A DNA stretch of 64,000 nucleotides from Acinetobacter sp. C32I (GCF_023702715.1 NZ_CP098480.1:620001-684000); one strand, 5' to 3'; shown: positions 1 to 9,424, numbered from the stretch's first letter. Made by a program: numbers and translations. The notes: generated by a model not told the origin, from the letters alone.

Positions 1-357
1 GTCACAGATTCAAGCACAAATGATTTTTAAAATACTGTTATGTTTGTGTATTTTATTTGTATATTTTATGTAATTTAAAATAAGTGTATGAATCTTAATT
101 TTTTAATTCAAAAAATAGGATTTTTTTTCATCAAAATATGAATGGTCGGCGTGCAAAAAAAACTCAAAATGTATGCAAAAGTTACAATTCATAAAATGTA
201 CAGATGTAGATTAAATTAAATCAGTTAAAAACTAGGCAGAAGTTTTGACATATAATGTTACAACAGCAACAATTCAGAGAAATTTGAATATAAAAAAATA
301 TAATGTTAAGCGCTTTTGCTAATGAAAAATTGCTTGGAATCTCTCATATTATTTCAT
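1..357. other. AT-rich non-coding leader region upstream of aspA
   Basis: No credible gene is seen. It should hold the aspA promoter. A TTGACA hexamer lies at about 245-250 and a TATAAT hexamer at 299-304, but the two are not correctly spaced for each other, so no single sigma-70 promoter can be fixed by eye. A GG-N10-GC sigma-54 element was looked for near 306-320 and not found. Confidence 0.5.
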
Positions 358-374
358 TGCACCATTAGGGTGCA
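358..374 (+). promoter_or_regulatory. NtrC-type palindrome (TGCACC-N5-GGTGCA)
   Basis: A perfect 6+5+6 inverted repeat, TGCACCATTAGGGTGCA, sits 20 bases upstream of the aspA GTG start. It matches the established NtrC (GlnG) enhancer consensus TGCACC-N5-GGTGCA. Its position just before the ribosome-binding region is downstream of any likely promoter, so it could act as a repressor site or as an RNA hairpin rather than as a classical upstream enhancer. Confidence 0.55.
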
Positions 375-394
375 TTGTCTGAGAGAAATGGAAA

Positions 395-1837
395 GTGGAA
401 ACGGTTCAAACGGCAACGATAAGAATAGAGCATGATTTGCTCGGTGCGAAAGAAGTTCCAGTCAATTGTTATTATGGAATTCATACTTTACGCGCCATTG
501 AAAATTTTAAGATTTCTTCGCAAAAAGTTGGACAAAATGGCTACTTTATTCGTGCTTTGGCGCAGGTAAAGAAAGCTTCTGCGCAAGCGAATTTAAGCTT
601 TGGCAAACTCACTGAAACTCAAAGTTTAGCTATTCAGCATGCCTGTGATGCTTTAATCACTGACACAGAAAAATGGCAAGATTCCTTCCCAATTGATATT
701 TATCAAGGTGGGGCGGGAACTTCAATTAATATGAATACTAATGAAGTGATTGCCAATATTGCACTGGAGTCATTAGGTTATCAAAAAGGAAAATATGAGG
801 TGATCCATCCTAATGATCATGTCAATAAATCCCAATCGACCAATGACGTATACCCAACAGCGCTTCGTCTATCAACCTACTGTTCTTTGGATGCTTTGTT
901 CACGCAGATGGACAAGCTAATTACGTCATTTGAAAATAAAGCAATTGAATTCCGCTATGTATTAAAGATGGGTCGAACTCAATTACAGGATGCAGTGCCA
1001 ATGACACTGGGGCAAGAGTTCCGTGCTTTTGCAACTTTATTAAAAGAAGATGTACGTTTAATCAAACGGACTCGTGAATTATTGCTTGAAGTGAATTTGG
1101 GCGCGACCGCAATTGGCACTGGGGTAAATACACCAAAAGGTTATGCCATCAAAGCCGTTTCCTGTTTAAAAGAGATTACAGGCTTGAATCTGGTGGGTGC
1201 GGAAGATTATGTTGAAGCTACCAGTGACTGTGGTGTATTCATCATTTTATCGAGTGCTTTGAAGCGTCTAGCATGTAAGCTTTCAAAGATCAGTAATGAT
1301 TTACGTTTACTTAGTTCTGGACCGCGTACTGGATTCGGCGAAATTCAATTGCCTGAGCTGCAAGCTGGTTCTTCGATTATGCCTGCAAAAGTAAATCCTG
1401 TGATTCCTGAAGTGGTGAATCAGATCGCATTTAAAGTGATTGGTAACGATTTAACCATTACTTTTGCGGCAGAAGCAGGGCAATTACAGCTCAATGTGAT
1501 GGAACCTGTGATTGCAATTTCATTGAATGAATCAATTGAATTGCTTACGCATGCAATTCAAAGCCTAGATGAAAAATGTGTACGTGGCATCAAAGCAAAT
1601 GAACAAGCTTGCCATGATGCAGTGATGCGCAGTGTCGGGATTATTACCTTGCTTGATCCACTCTTGGGGCATGCATTGTGTGATGAAATCGGTAAACAAT
1701 GTATTGCTGAACATAAAACCATTCAAGAGGTGGTTTTAGAGCGTGGTCTACTGACTCAAGCGCAACTGGATGAGATTTTCTCTTTTGAAAACTTGGTTTC
1801 AGAAGTCGATGGCATTCAAGTAGATGATGTCGCTTAA
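395..1837 (+). CDS. aspA: Aspartate ammonia-lyase (aspartase)
   Basis: Catalyses reversible deamination of L-aspartate to fumarate and ammonia in the cytoplasm, feeding aspartate and asparagine carbon into the TCA cycle. The 480-residue length and the aspartase/fumarase superfamily signature ([11 protein letters not shown], about residues 328-338) identify it; an early [13 protein letters not shown] motif (QSTNDVYPT, about residues 147-155) supports aspartase/fumarase. The start is GTG, since the nearby ATG at 388 is in another frame; GAGAGAAA just upstream may serve as ribosome-binding site. It is a single-gene unit closed by a terminator. Fumarase is the only serious alternative, and the N-terminal RIEHDLLG(A)KEVP and YYGIHTLRA favour aspartase. 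Confidence 0.93.
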   Translation: METVQTATIRIEHDLLGAKEVPVNCYYGIHTLRAIENFKISSQKVGQNGYFIRALAQVKKASAQANLSFGKLTETQSLAIQHACDALITDTEKWQDSFPIDIYQGGAGTSINMNTNEVIANIALESLGYQKGKYEVIHPNDHVNKSQSTNDVYPTALRLSTYCSLDALFTQMDKLITSFENKAIEFRYVLKMGRTQLQDAVPMTLGQEFRAFATLLKEDVRLIKRTRELLLEVNLGATAIGTGVNTPKGYAIKAVSCLKEITGLNLVGAEDYVEATSDCGVFIILSSALKRLACKLSKISNDLRLLSSGPRTGFGEIQLPELQAGSSIMPAKVNPVIPEVVNQIAFKVIGNDLTITFAAEAGQLQLNVMEPVIAISLNESIELLTHAIQSLDEKCVRGIKANEQACHDAVMRSVGIITLLDPLLGHALCDEIGKQCIAEHKTIQEVVLERGLLTQAQLDEIFSFENLVSEVDGIQVDDVA

Positions 1838-1859
1838 ATCCTGAAAATTAAGCTGTGAT

Positions 1860-1892
1860 AAAAGCCTAATTCAAATTGAATTGGGCTTTTTT
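1860..1892 (+). terminator. Intrinsic terminator after aspA
   Basis: AAAGCCTAATTC and GAATTGGGCTTT form a stem with a 5-base loop, followed by a run of T. It begins about 22 bases after the aspA stop codon. Confidence 0.85.
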
Positions 1893-1893
1893 G

Positions 1894-2055
1894 ATTGCAC
1901 TGAGAAATAATGGATTGGTGCAATAATTTGATCGGGTCAACATAAGCTTTTATTCCTGTGATCAAGTCAACTGATGTATTACAGATCATTACAGAGTAGG
2001 TGGTTGTCTTGTCTCGGCGGCTCACCTATGGTCTAAGAGGTGTCTTAAGAACACC
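1894..2055 (+). promoter_or_regulatory. Repeat-rich control region upstream of the LPMO gene
   Basis: Three symmetric elements are visible. An inverted repeat ATTGCAC (1894-1900) / GTGCAAT (1918-1924). A direct repeat TGATCGGGTCAAC (1929-1941) and TGATCAAGTCAAC (1959-1971), exactly 30 bases apart, so on about the same DNA face. A near-palindrome GGTGT-N7-ACACC (2039-2055). The direct repeat looks like a two-site operator for an unknown regulator. Which element is functional is inference. Confidence 0.4.
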
Positions 2056-2099
2056 AATGCTTAACAACAATAAATAAGCTAAATGACAAAGGTAGAATA

Positions 2100-3257
2100 A
2101 TGATGATGCATCACTTTATTAGACGCAGTTTAATCTCGATGGGAATATTGGTACTACCGATTATACCTTCATTGGTTTTTGCACACGGCTATGTACTGAA
2201 ACCAGAATCTCGAGCCTATGCCTGTAAGTTAAATAAGAATACTCAATGTGGCAGCATTGTTTGGGAGCCGCAAAGTTTAGAAGCTCCGAAAGGTTTTCCG
2301 CAGTCTGGACCACCAGATGGACAGATTGCCAATGCCAATTTGAGTCAATTCTCAGAATTGAATGCCCAATCACCGACACGATGGGTCAAAACAAATTTGC
2401 CCACAGGTGCAAATGACTTTACTTGGCAGTTTACCGCACAACATGTGACTCAAGGCTGGCGTTATTTCATTACTAAACAAGGGTGGAATCCTTCAGCTCC
2501 TTTGGCACGTGGCTCTTTTGATCTAAATCCTTTTTGTACGGTGGATGGTAAGTACCAAAAGCCTGCCAGTGTAGAAACACATCGCTGTTATGTACCTGCT
2601 GACCGAAGTGGTTATCATGTCATTTTAGCGGTTTGGGATATCGGTGATACCAGTAATGCCTTTTATAATGTTATTGATGTAAATGTCGGTTCAGGTCGTC
2701 CAACAACACCAGTTGATCCGCAACCACCGAAACCAGTTCAAAGCTGGAATGATATTGGTGATATTAATCCGCTTGATGACCTATTGGTAAATGATCGGGT
2801 ATCCACACGAGTTTTTGATACCAATGGCGAAAATCCAAATTTAAAAACAGAATTACGGATTAGCAGTACTGCCAATGGTAGCCGAAATGTTTGGCCACGT
2901 TTATTAGCAGAGGCGATTAATCGAGAACATAGTGCCTTGCGCGCAGGTATTAAAAATGCACAGGGGGAGATTGTACCTGTAAGTGGCAAAAATGATGTGT
3001 ATAGCAGTGTCAATAGTGGTATTCAGCGTGTTGAAATCAAAATTGAGCGTGCCCCGATCAGTGGTGATGGCTCTTATGATTTTGTTTATCCGAAAAATAT
3101 CAGTACATATAAAGCAGGGACCAAGGTATTGGGCAGTGATGGCTACACATATCAGTGCAAGCCTTTTCCTTATAGTGGTTGGTGTAGCATTCAAGCACAT
3201 CAATATGTACCAGGCACAGGCTCGAACTGGCAGGATGCCTGGATTCTCGTAAAATAG
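2100..3257 (+). CDS. Secreted AA10 lytic polysaccharide monooxygenase (GbpA-like chitin-binding protein)
   Basis: A copper enzyme that oxidatively cleaves crystalline chitin (or similar polysaccharide) outside the cell. Residues 1-28 are a signal peptide ending VFA; cleavage exposes His29 (HGYV), the first ligand of the copper histidine brace, and His115 (TAQHVTQGW) fits the second. The AA10 domain runs to about residue 195, a Pro-rich linker follows (about 197-211), then a GbpA-like middle domain (about 215-330) and a C-terminal chitin-binding module with paired Cys and aromatic residues (CKPFPYSGWC, about 354-363; final W). Length of 385 is shorter than four-domain GbpA of Vibrio. AAAGG precedes three consecutive ATG codons. 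Known relatives help bacteria attach to chitin or mucin; substrate here is inferred. Confidence 0.9.
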   Translation: MMMHHFIRRSLISMGILVLPIIPSLVFAHGYVLKPESRAYACKLNKNTQCGSIVWEPQSLEAPKGFPQSGPPDGQIANANLSQFSELNAQSPTRWVKTNLPTGANDFTWQFTAQHVTQGWRYFITKQGWNPSAPLARGSFDLNPFCTVDGKYQKPASVETHRCYVPADRSGYHVILAVWDIGDTSNAFYNVIDVNVGSGRPTTPVDPQPPKPVQSWNDIGDINPLDDLLVNDRVSTRVFDTNGENPNLKTELRISSTANGSRNVWPRLLAEAINREHSALRAGIKNAQGEIVPVSGKNDVYSSVNSGIQRVEIKIERAPISGDGSYDFVYPKNISTYKAGTKVLGSDGYTYQCKPFPYSGWCSIQAHQYVPGTGSNWQDAWILVK

Positions 3258-3273
3258 TCAACGTTAAAGTAAT

Positions 3274-3307
3274 AAAAAACCGAGTTAATATATAACTCGG
3301 TTTTTTA
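3274..3307. terminator. Bidirectional intrinsic terminator between the LPMO gene and gcvH
   Basis: AAAAAACCGAGTT and AACTCGGTTTTTT type arms surround a short AT loop; A and T tracts on both sides allow it to serve the convergent genes. Confidence 0.85.
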
Positions 3308-3345
3308 TTAGATCAATCTAAATAGATCGGTCTGATTTATAAAAA

Positions 3346-3720
3346 TTATAAACCTGATTCGTATTCGCTATTTGAAAGCAATTTTTCAACATCAGCCATA
3401 TTGTCTGGCTTGATTTTGTAAATCCATCCTTTGCCATACGGCTCATCATTAACAAAATCAGGATCATCTTCAAGGTCAGTATTCACTTCAACCACGGTTC
3501 CAGAAACAGGCGCATGAATATCAGAGGCTGTTTTAACTGACTCAACAATGCCTGCTTGTTCGGTTGCGGTGACATGGCTACCCACTTCTGGGGTTTCCAC
3601 ATACACTAAATCACCCAATTCATCTTGTGCATGGTCAGTAATCCCGGTAACAACGAGGTCGCCCTCAATTCTTACCCACTCATGCGTACGTGCATATTTC
3701 AATTCTGCTGGATGATTCAT
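3346..3720 (-). CDS. gcvH: Glycine cleavage system H protein
   Basis: The lipoyl carrier of the glycine cleavage complex, which shuttles the aminomethyl group between P, T and L proteins. The 124-residue length is typical. The lipoylated lysine is Lys63 in ESVKTASDI, and the ending NSEYESGL is a family-like C terminus. AAGGAG lies 5-6 bases upstream of the ATG. The partner genes gcvT and gcvP are not next to it in this window; the neighbours are an AraC regulator upstream (80-base gap) and the LPMO gene convergently, so its co-expression with the other subunits must rely on a separate locus. Confidence 0.95.
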   Translation of the reverse strand: MNHPAELKYARTHEWVRIEGDLVVTGITDHAQDELGDLVYVETPEVGSHVTATEQAGIVESVKTASDIHAPVSGTVVEVNTDLEDDPDFVNDEPYGKGWIYKIKPDNMADVEKLLSNSEYESGL

Positions 3721-3800
3721 GACAACTCCTTAACAATCTGTCGTATCATTTTTATTTGGTTTATACATGCTTTTCAATAAAAACAAAAGCTTTCCTGAAC

Positions 3801-4826
3801 TTATAAATAAGGGTCTTTACGCCAGTTACTTGGGCTACGACCACTCCAACGTTTAAAAGCACGGCTGAAATTCGCGACATCGGAATAACCGAGTTCATCT
3901 GCGATTTGTTCCAAACTATAATCGGTTCGAGACAGCAAAGAGGTTGCATGTCGGTAACGTACTTCATCCACGAGTGTAGAGAAGGAGGTACCTTCCGCAG
4001 CCAATTGGCGTTTCAAGGTACGATCTGACATATGCAAGCGTTCAGCCACACTTTCAATACTCAGATAGTGCTGTTCTGAATTGGTTAAAATATCACGCAC
4101 CCGCATTGCTAAACGACGACGTTCACCTAGCGCTGAAAGTTCAGTTTCGCATTGGTTAATTGCAATCTGACTGGCAATTGGATCTGCATTGACCATTTTT
4201 AAGCCGAGATATTTTTTATCGAAGCTTGAAATCAGATGGGGCTGATTAAAACGCACTGTACTGGTTAATCGATCTTTATATTTTTCAAAGCCAGCAGGTT
4301 CAGGAAAGTCCAGATCAACTTCACCGCTGAGATCATCAATTCCGGTTAGAGCTTTAGCCATGGTCATAATCCCAATGGTTAAGCCTAAAATGATTTCAGT
4401 ACGCAATGGCTCAACTTCAATATCACATTGTAGTTGTAAGGTTGCTTTAGGGCCGAAAGTAGAGAAATAGAGCTGTAAAAACGGAAGGCGTAACTGGATG
4501 AAACGGCTTGCCAGTGCAATCGCATCGGTAATGTCATGCGCCGTCATAATGGCATAGCCAATAAAACCATGAATGGAAATACGCATCTGCGTACCTAGAT
4601 GAAAGCCCAATGTACTTTCACCGGTAAGGCGCAAAGAGTGTTTTACCAATTCATTCGCAATCGGTGTTGGAATTCGATAGTTTGGATCAGCCAGTTGTTC
4701 GCTGGTTAAGTGAAACGGTGCAAACAATGTTTCATCGCTATATCCCCAGCGTGAAACGACATCTAACAGCAATAAGCCATAGACGCCTGGTATTCCTTGA
4801 TCTTGACGAGTTGAGGTTGTTTTCAT
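3801..4826 (-). CDS. AraC-family transcriptional regulator (OruR/ArgR-like type)
   Basis: 341 residues: an N-terminal ligand-binding domain of the arabinose-binding AraC_binding_2 type (about 15-205) and a C-terminal double helix-turn-helix (about 235-335) with the family pattern ending YRHATSLLSRTDYSLEQIADELGYSDVANFSRAFKRW. Such long-form AraC proteins usually activate catabolic operons in response to a small organic ligand. It lies upstream of gcvH on the same strand but its gap and the different function give no proof of regulation; the divergent side carries no gene, so the target is unknown. Confidence 0.88.
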   Translation of the reverse strand: MKTTSTRQDQGIPGVYGLLLLDVVSRWGYSDETLFAPFHLTSEQLADPNYRIPTPIANELVKHSLRLTGESTLGFHLGTQMRISIHGFIGYAIMTAHDITDAIALASRFIQLRLPFLQLYFSTFGPKATLQLQCDIEVEPLRTEIILGLTIGIMTMAKALTGIDDLSGEVDLDFPEPAGFEKYKDRLTSTVRFNQPHLISSFDKKYLGLKMVNADPIASQIAINQCETELSALGERRRLAMRVRDILTNSEQHYLSIESVAERLHMSDRTLKRQLAAEGTSFSTLVDEVRYRHATSLLSRTDYSLEQIADELGYSDVANFSRAFKRWSGRSPSNWRKDPYL

Positions 4827-4954
4827 GTGCTTTCCGTGGCGCTCATCAATTTTGCCAATATCTTTTAAACATTTAAGTCTTAAACATCTTTACATGAAAA
4901 AAAATAATCAATCATAAAAATTGTTGGACAAAAGAGTCACCGAATGTTCAAGAA

Positions 4955-5395
4955 TCAAGTTGGTTTTCTAAACACCATAATTTTGGTTGTCGATATTAAT
5001 AGCACATCCCCATGTTGGTTCAAAGCTTGTGTCACGTAGCTGACAATACCACGATCATTTTTGGTTTTAGATGGCACAATTGCAGTAATTTCAATCTCAA
5101 CATGAATTTTATCGCCAACACGGGTTGGACGGGGCCAGCGCAAGCTTGACTCAGTGCCTAATAGCCCACCTGCAACAGGAAAACACTCCGTCCATAAACG
5201 CATGGTCACTGCAGATGTATGCCAGCCACTTGCAGCTAAACCTTGAAAGATAGGGTGTTCTGCTGCAGCAACTTCATCTAGGTGGAAGGGTTGTGGGTCA
5301 TATTGCCCAGCAAATTGTTTCACTTCTTCAAGCGTCATTTCATATTCACGGCTGCTGAAGCGATCACCAATACTTAAATCTTCTAAATACAACAT
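4955..5395 (-). CDS. MaoC-family (R)-specific enoyl-CoA hydratase-like protein
   Basis: 146 residues with a single hot-dog fold. The hydratase motif is visible as FAGQYDPQPFHLDEVAAAE (about 28-46), containing the Asp and His used for water addition to enoyl-CoA. Probable role is dehydratase/hydratase activity on acyl-CoA or a related thioester in the cytoplasm. Its ATG overlaps the stop codon of the upstream ABC transporter gene (TAATG), so translation of the two is likely coupled, but the functional link between them is not obvious. Confidence 0.85.
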   Translation of the reverse strand: MLYLEDLSIGDRFSSREYEMTLEEVKQFAGQYDPQPFHLDEVAAAEHPIFQGLAASGWHTSAVTMRLWTECFPVAGGLLGTESSLRWPRPTRVGDKIHVEIEITAIVPSKTKNDRGIVSYVTQALNQHGDVLLISTTKIMVFRKPT

Positions 5396-7248
5396 TATTC
5401 TGTGTCCTGGTCCTGAGTCACTCGCTGTTCAACTAAAAAGCCACCCGTTTGGCGCTTCCATAACTGTGCATACAAGCCGTCGTTCGCAATCAGTTCCTCA
5501 TGTGTTCCTTGCTCAGCAATTCGGCCTTGGTCAAGCACAATGAGGCGATCCATCTGAGCAATAGTAGATAATCGATGCGCAATTGCAATCACCGTTTTGC
5601 CAACCATCAAGTCATTTAAGCTACTTTGAATTGCGGCTTCGACTTCCGAATCCAATGCACTAGTTGCTTCATCTAAAATCAGAATAGGTGCATCTTTCAG
5701 AAAAACACGTGATATTGCAATCCGTTGGCGTTGTCCACCAGAGAGCTTCACACCACGTTCACCGACATAGGCATCAAATCCAACCCGACCTTTTTGATCT
5801 GTCAGTTGGGGAATGAATTCTTCTGCTCTGGCTTTTTTCACTGCAAGTTGCACTTCCGCTTCAGTCGCATGTGGACGTCCATATTTAATATTTTCAGCTA
5901 CAGTGCGGTGTAATAAAGAGGTGTCTTGCGTGACGAGAGCAATATTGGCACGTAAGCTATCTTGAGTAACATCATGAATATTTTGACCGTCAATCAAAAT
6001 ACGACCTTGGTTGATATCGTAGAAATGAAGCAGTAATTGGATCAGTGTTGATTTACCCGCACCTGAACGGCCCACAACGCCAATTTTTTCACCAGGTTTG
6101 ATGGTTAAGTTAAAATGCTCAATCACATTTTTTTGGTTGTAAGCAAAGCTAACATCTTCAAATCGGATTTCACCATGCTGAACTTTTAATTCAGTCGCAT
6201 CTTTCTTGTCTTGAATTTGGATCTGTTTCCCTAAAGTTGACATGCCATCCTGAATGGTACCGACATTCTCAAATAGCATGGTGACATGCCACATTAAAAA
6301 CTCAGCCATACTGTCTAGCTTCAGTACCATCGCCGTGGTGGCTGCAATCACCCCAATCGCCGCTTGCCCTTGTGTCCATAACCATACTGAAGTGCCAATG
6401 ACACCAATGTATAGAAATGCACTGAGTAAACGAATGCTGATTTCGTATTTGACCCCTAAACGCATTTGCTTATAAACCGTAACCATAAACTCTTGCATGG
6501 ATTCTTTGGCATATTGGCTTTCACGGCCTGCATGCGCAAAAAGTTTTACAGTTTGGATATTGGTATAAGCATCCGTTATGCGGCCTGTCATGACAGCACG
6601 TGAATCTGCCTGTTTTTTGGAAATTTTACCTAAACGGGGAATAAAATAGCTGGCAATCACAATGAAAAAGACCAGCCACAACATTAAAGGAATAATAAGG
6701 ACAGGAGAAATGGAGCCTAAGACCACACTAATTGTAATGAAGTAGATCAGTACATAAACTAGCATATCGCCTAAAATCATCCAGAATTCGCGTACAGCCA
6801 AAGCCGTTTGCATGACCTTGGCAGAAAGACGCCCTGCGAAGTCCGTATGGAAGAAGTCGAGACTCTGTTGTAATAACAGGTTATGGAAGCGCCAACGCAT
6901 GCGCATTGGGAAATTACTAAATAAAACTTGATGTTTGACTACTGATTGCAGACTGACAAAGAAGATATTGGCAAAAAGGATGCTAATCAGGATGGTGAGG
7001 TTTTGTTGGTTATTTGCTAAAAATGTACTTGGGTGACTTTGTGTTAGCCAATCGACCAATTTTCCGATATAGGAGAAAAATAATGCTTCAAAACTGGCTG
7101 CAGCTGCAGTACAGGCAATCAGAATAAAGAGATAAGGGCGGATGCCTTTGGTGGATTGCCAAACGAAAGCAAAAAAAGTGGTGGGTAATGGTTTGTTTAA
7201 GTCTTTCGTTGGATAGGGATCAACTAATTTTTCAAACCATTGCAGCAT
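5395..7248 (-). CDS. ABC exporter, fused transmembrane and ATPase domains (MsbA/multidrug type)
   Basis: 617 residues: six-helix ABC transmembrane domain (about 35-330) then the nucleotide-binding domain with Walker A GRSGAGKST (about 393-401), signature LSGGQRQR and Walker B ILILDEATSALD. It should work as an inner-membrane homodimer exporting a lipophilic compound. The long first cytosolic segment and overall layout resemble the bacterial multidrug/lipid exporters annotated as MsbA-like or Rv1819c-unlike half-size exporters; the substrate cannot be told from sequence. It is the first gene of a two-gene unit with the MaoC gene. Confidence 0.9.
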   Translation of the reverse strand: MLQWFEKLVDPYPTKDLNKPLPTTFFAFVWQSTKGIRPYLFILIACTAAAASFEALFFSYIGKLVDWLTQSHPSTFLANNQQNLTILISILFANIFFVSLQSVVKHQVLFSNFPMRMRWRFHNLLLQQSLDFFHTDFAGRLSAKVMQTALAVREFWMILGDMLVYVLIYFITISVVLGSISPVLIIPLMLWLVFFIVIASYFIPRLGKISKKQADSRAVMTGRITDAYTNIQTVKLFAHAGRESQYAKESMQEFMVTVYKQMRLGVKYEISIRLLSAFLYIGVIGTSVWLWTQGQAAIGVIAATTAMVLKLDSMAEFLMWHVTMLFENVGTIQDGMSTLGKQIQIQDKKDATELKVQHGEIRFEDVSFAYNQKNVIEHFNLTIKPGEKIGVVGRSGAGKSTLIQLLLHFYDINQGRILIDGQNIHDVTQDSLRANIALVTQDTSLLHRTVAENIKYGRPHATEAEVQLAVKKARAEEFIPQLTDQKGRVGFDAYVGERGVKLSGGQRQRIAISRVFLKDAPILILDEATSALDSEVEAAIQSSLNDLMVGKTVIAIAHRLSTIAQMDRLIVLDQGRIAEQGTHEELIANDGLYAQLWKRQTGGFLVEQRVTQDQDTE

Positions 7249-7455
7249 GCCGCTTTTCCTCTAGTTATACAGTACGATTCAGCTCACCTTGGTAGGATAA
7301 CAGAAAAGCGAGTTGGAGTCGGTAAAAGAACATAAATGATGAGCATGTCTTTTATGCCATAAACAAAATCATTTTTAGAATTCACAAAGCTTTATGTTAA
7401 GCATATGATGCTTATTTGTAGGGTCAATCATCCATCATTGTAGCGGTAGAAAAAA

Positions 7456-7641
7456 GTGAATAACACCAATAATCCAGTAAATGAATTAGAGCAATTAGAA
7501 ACAGAACAGCAACAACAAAATTCAGCGGTAAATTCAATTGATGTTAATTCAGTCGATTTAATTGAAATTGTGGTTGAGATGGGGAGAGGTGCATTAGATA
7601 TGGCATCATCAATTATAGAGAATATTGATGTCGATTTTTGA
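7456..7641 (+). CDS. Small acidic hypothetical protein (61 aa)
   Basis: Not recognised. GTG start with only weak ribosome-binding sequence (GCGGTAG) upstream. The protein is Gln/Asn/Glu-rich in its first half (ETEQQQQNS) and ends with a hydrophobic-acidic stretch (MASSIIENIDVDF). No Cys, no signal peptide, no membrane segment. The intact frame between two intergenic stretches and the third-position AT bias are mild support for a real gene; it could also be fortuitous. Confidence 0.5.
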   Translation: MNNTNNPVNELEQLETEQQQQNSAVNSIDVNSVDLIEIVVEMGRGALDMASSIIENIDVDF

Positions 7642-7826
7642 TTAGGAAGTTTGTCTTATAATTAATTGTAGTTTTTAAAGAGGGAGATATTAAATAAGTT
7701 TTTTATTTAATTATTCTTCATACTTTGTTTTGTATTTTTAAATATATTGATGTTTGATTTTGAGGCGGTTTTTTGTTCAATATGATGTTATAATAAGTGA
7801 AAATTAATATATATATAGAAACGGTG

Positions 7827-8216
7827 ATGAAAATAATATCTATAGTTATGCTTATGTTTTTATTCGGTATATGTCGTACAGCAGATGCTAAAAATTTTAA
7901 AGATGATTATGTTAATTTATCTGATGTTTATTTCAAATCCATAGATGATCAAATTCAATTTGAATATGGTTTGAGAGGGAAGGAGAAATCAGATATTGAA
8001 CAACTAAAAGCAAAACAAAAAGAATGTTTAGTTGAAAAAAGTAAAGTTAATCTACATAAGTTGATTATTGAGCGTTATTCTGATTATCAGCACTATATGC
8101 TCGGTGCTACTGAAACGATCATGGAAAAAAATGAGTTTGTATTTACACAAAATGAAGCGCAAAAAAATTATTTAGCATTGAAAAATGAGTTAAAAAAAAC
8201 CCCATATTCTTGTTGA
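7827..8216 (+). CDS. Small secreted/periplasmic hypothetical protein (129 aa)
   Basis: Not recognised. The ATG at 7827 gives an immediate signal peptide (MKIISIVMLMFLFGI, cleavage near TADA) and is preferred over a GTG 30 bases upstream that would place charged residues before it. The mature part is Lys/Glu-rich and helical with two Cys (C near residue 67 in KQKECLVEK, and the C-terminal residue), which could form a disulfide. The strongly AT-rich codon use differs from neighbouring housekeeping genes and may indicate acquisition. Its pattern resembles the small DUF1311-type or immunity-like periplasmic proteins, but there is no firm match. Confidence 0.65.
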   Translation: MKIISIVMLMFLFGICRTADAKNFKDDYVNLSDVYFKSIDDQIQFEYGLRGKEKSDIEQLKAKQKECLVEKSKVNLHKLIIERYSDYQHYMLGATETIMEKNEFVFTQNEAQKNYLALKNELKKTPYSC

Positions 8217-8236
8217 ATAATGAGGCTTTTATTAAC
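8196..8236. terminator. Bidirectional terminator between convergent genes
   Basis: CCTCATTATTC / GAATATGGGG arms (one bulge) with a T run on each side; it overlaps the stop codon of the plus-strand secreted protein gene and serves the minus-strand hydrolase gene. Confidence 0.6.
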
Positions 8237-8243
8237 TGAAAAA

Positions 8244-9188
8244 CTAGCTTAATGCCGCTTTGCTTGAGCTTTGCGTCATCTGTTCAAAATACTGTACTGC
8301 GGGTGAACGAGCCATATAGGCCAGTGCTTGCTCGGTATCACCTTCATGGATCGGATTAAAGGTTGGCGAGACCCAGCGTAAAGTTGCTTTCCATAGATAT
8401 TTAATGGTCGGTAGATTATCTGTTTGTGTCGCTTTCTTCTCAAACTCACGAATAAAGCTAAAGAAGCCACGGCGCATTAATTTTTGAATCTCTTGGTGTT
8501 CTAAATCTTGCTGCCCAAGGCTACGTGCAAAATCTGCAAGGAAGTAAATAAACAGTGGGAACACACCCATCATGATTACTTGACGCGAGACATAAAAACC
8601 AAATTTGTTGGTGAGTAGATGTTCAAAAAGGTCATAGGCAACGCAACGATGCTCAACTTCTTCAGCAAGGTGCCAACGAAACAAATCGGTCATGGCTGGA
8701 TCTGCTGTATCCCAAGACTTACTGTCTAGGGTCCATTGTCCAATGGTTCCAGTAAAGTGCTCGATTGCAGCAATAACACCAACGCGGAACAGTAACCAGT
8801 ATTCCTCCAACTTTTCACCCTTGAGGAATGGTATCCCTAAAGGTTTATCACCGAGAAGAATATTAAAAATAAAGTGGGCACGATTTAACGGATCTTGGAT
8901 GTCATAACCATTTTCTCTCAAGAAATCTTGTGCTTTCTCGTGGGCACGGGCATGAGCCGCTTCTTGACGGACAAAGCCAATGACTTCTTGTTTGAGTTTT
9001 TCATCGGTCACATGAGGGATTGCTTTATTAAACACACGGCAGAACCAAAATTCACCCGCAGGCAAAAGCATGTTAATCCCATTGGCAATGTGCGAGCATA
9101 AGGGATCGTTCTGCATCCAGCAGACGGAAGATTCAGAAAAATCGAAATGTACTTTTCTTGCTTTAAGTTGATGATTTTCTGTGATCAT
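8244..9188 (-). CDS. Predicted metal-dependent hydrolase (PF10118 type)
   Basis: About 314 residues. The ferritin-like helical family is suggested by metal-ligand patterns: RQEAAHARAHE (about residues 89-99), an AIEHFTG segment (about 140-146) and a later HLAEEVEHRCVAYD. These regularly spaced E and H residues fit a di-iron or similar centre. Such proteins are common in Acinetobacter and Pseudomonas with undefined substrate; the hydrolase name comes from the family label rather than from proven chemistry. ATG at 9188 is preferred, preceded by CGGGTG; a GTG nine bases further upstream is possible. Confidence 0.82.
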   Translation of the reverse strand: MITENHQLKARKVHFDFSESSVCWMQNDPLCSHIANGINMLLPAGEFWFCRVFNKAIPHVTDEKLKQEVIGFVRQEAAHARAHEKAQDFLRENGYDIQDPLNRAHFIFNILLGDKPLGIPFLKGEKLEEYWLLFRVGVIAAIEHFTGTIGQWTLDSKSWDTADPAMTDLFRWHLAEEVEHRCVAYDLFEHLLTNKFGFYVSRQVIMMGVFPLFIYFLADFARSLGQQDLEHQEIQKLMRRGFFSFIREFEKKATQTDNLPTIKYLWKATLRWVSPTFNPIHEGDTEQALAYMARSPAVQYFEQMTQSSSKAALS

Positions 9189-9353
9189 AGCTGTCACCCG
9201 AACTAAAATTACAAATCAAATTGAATACGTATTTTTTAGCATTGAGTAAAAATGTGTACCATGTGCTTATAGGACAAAAACAACACATAGAGTGATTAAA
9301 AAGATAAAACAGGAAAAACTTGTCATGATTGTGAGCTTTTAGGCCTTTTGCAC

Positions 9354-9384
9354 AAAAAAGCCATATCGGTTGAAGATATGGCTT
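9354..9384 (-). terminator. Intrinsic terminator after gltS
   Basis: On the minus strand GCCATATC - 7-base loop - GATATGGC is followed by TTTTTT, about 40 bases past the gltS stop. Confidence 0.85.
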
Positions 9385-9424
9385 GAGTCAATCAAATTAT
9401 GTAGTCATTTTTCTCGTATGCGCA

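Noticed and set aside
388..390. ATG upstream of aspA as the start
   Set aside because: It is in a different frame from the coding region; GTG at 395 is in frame.
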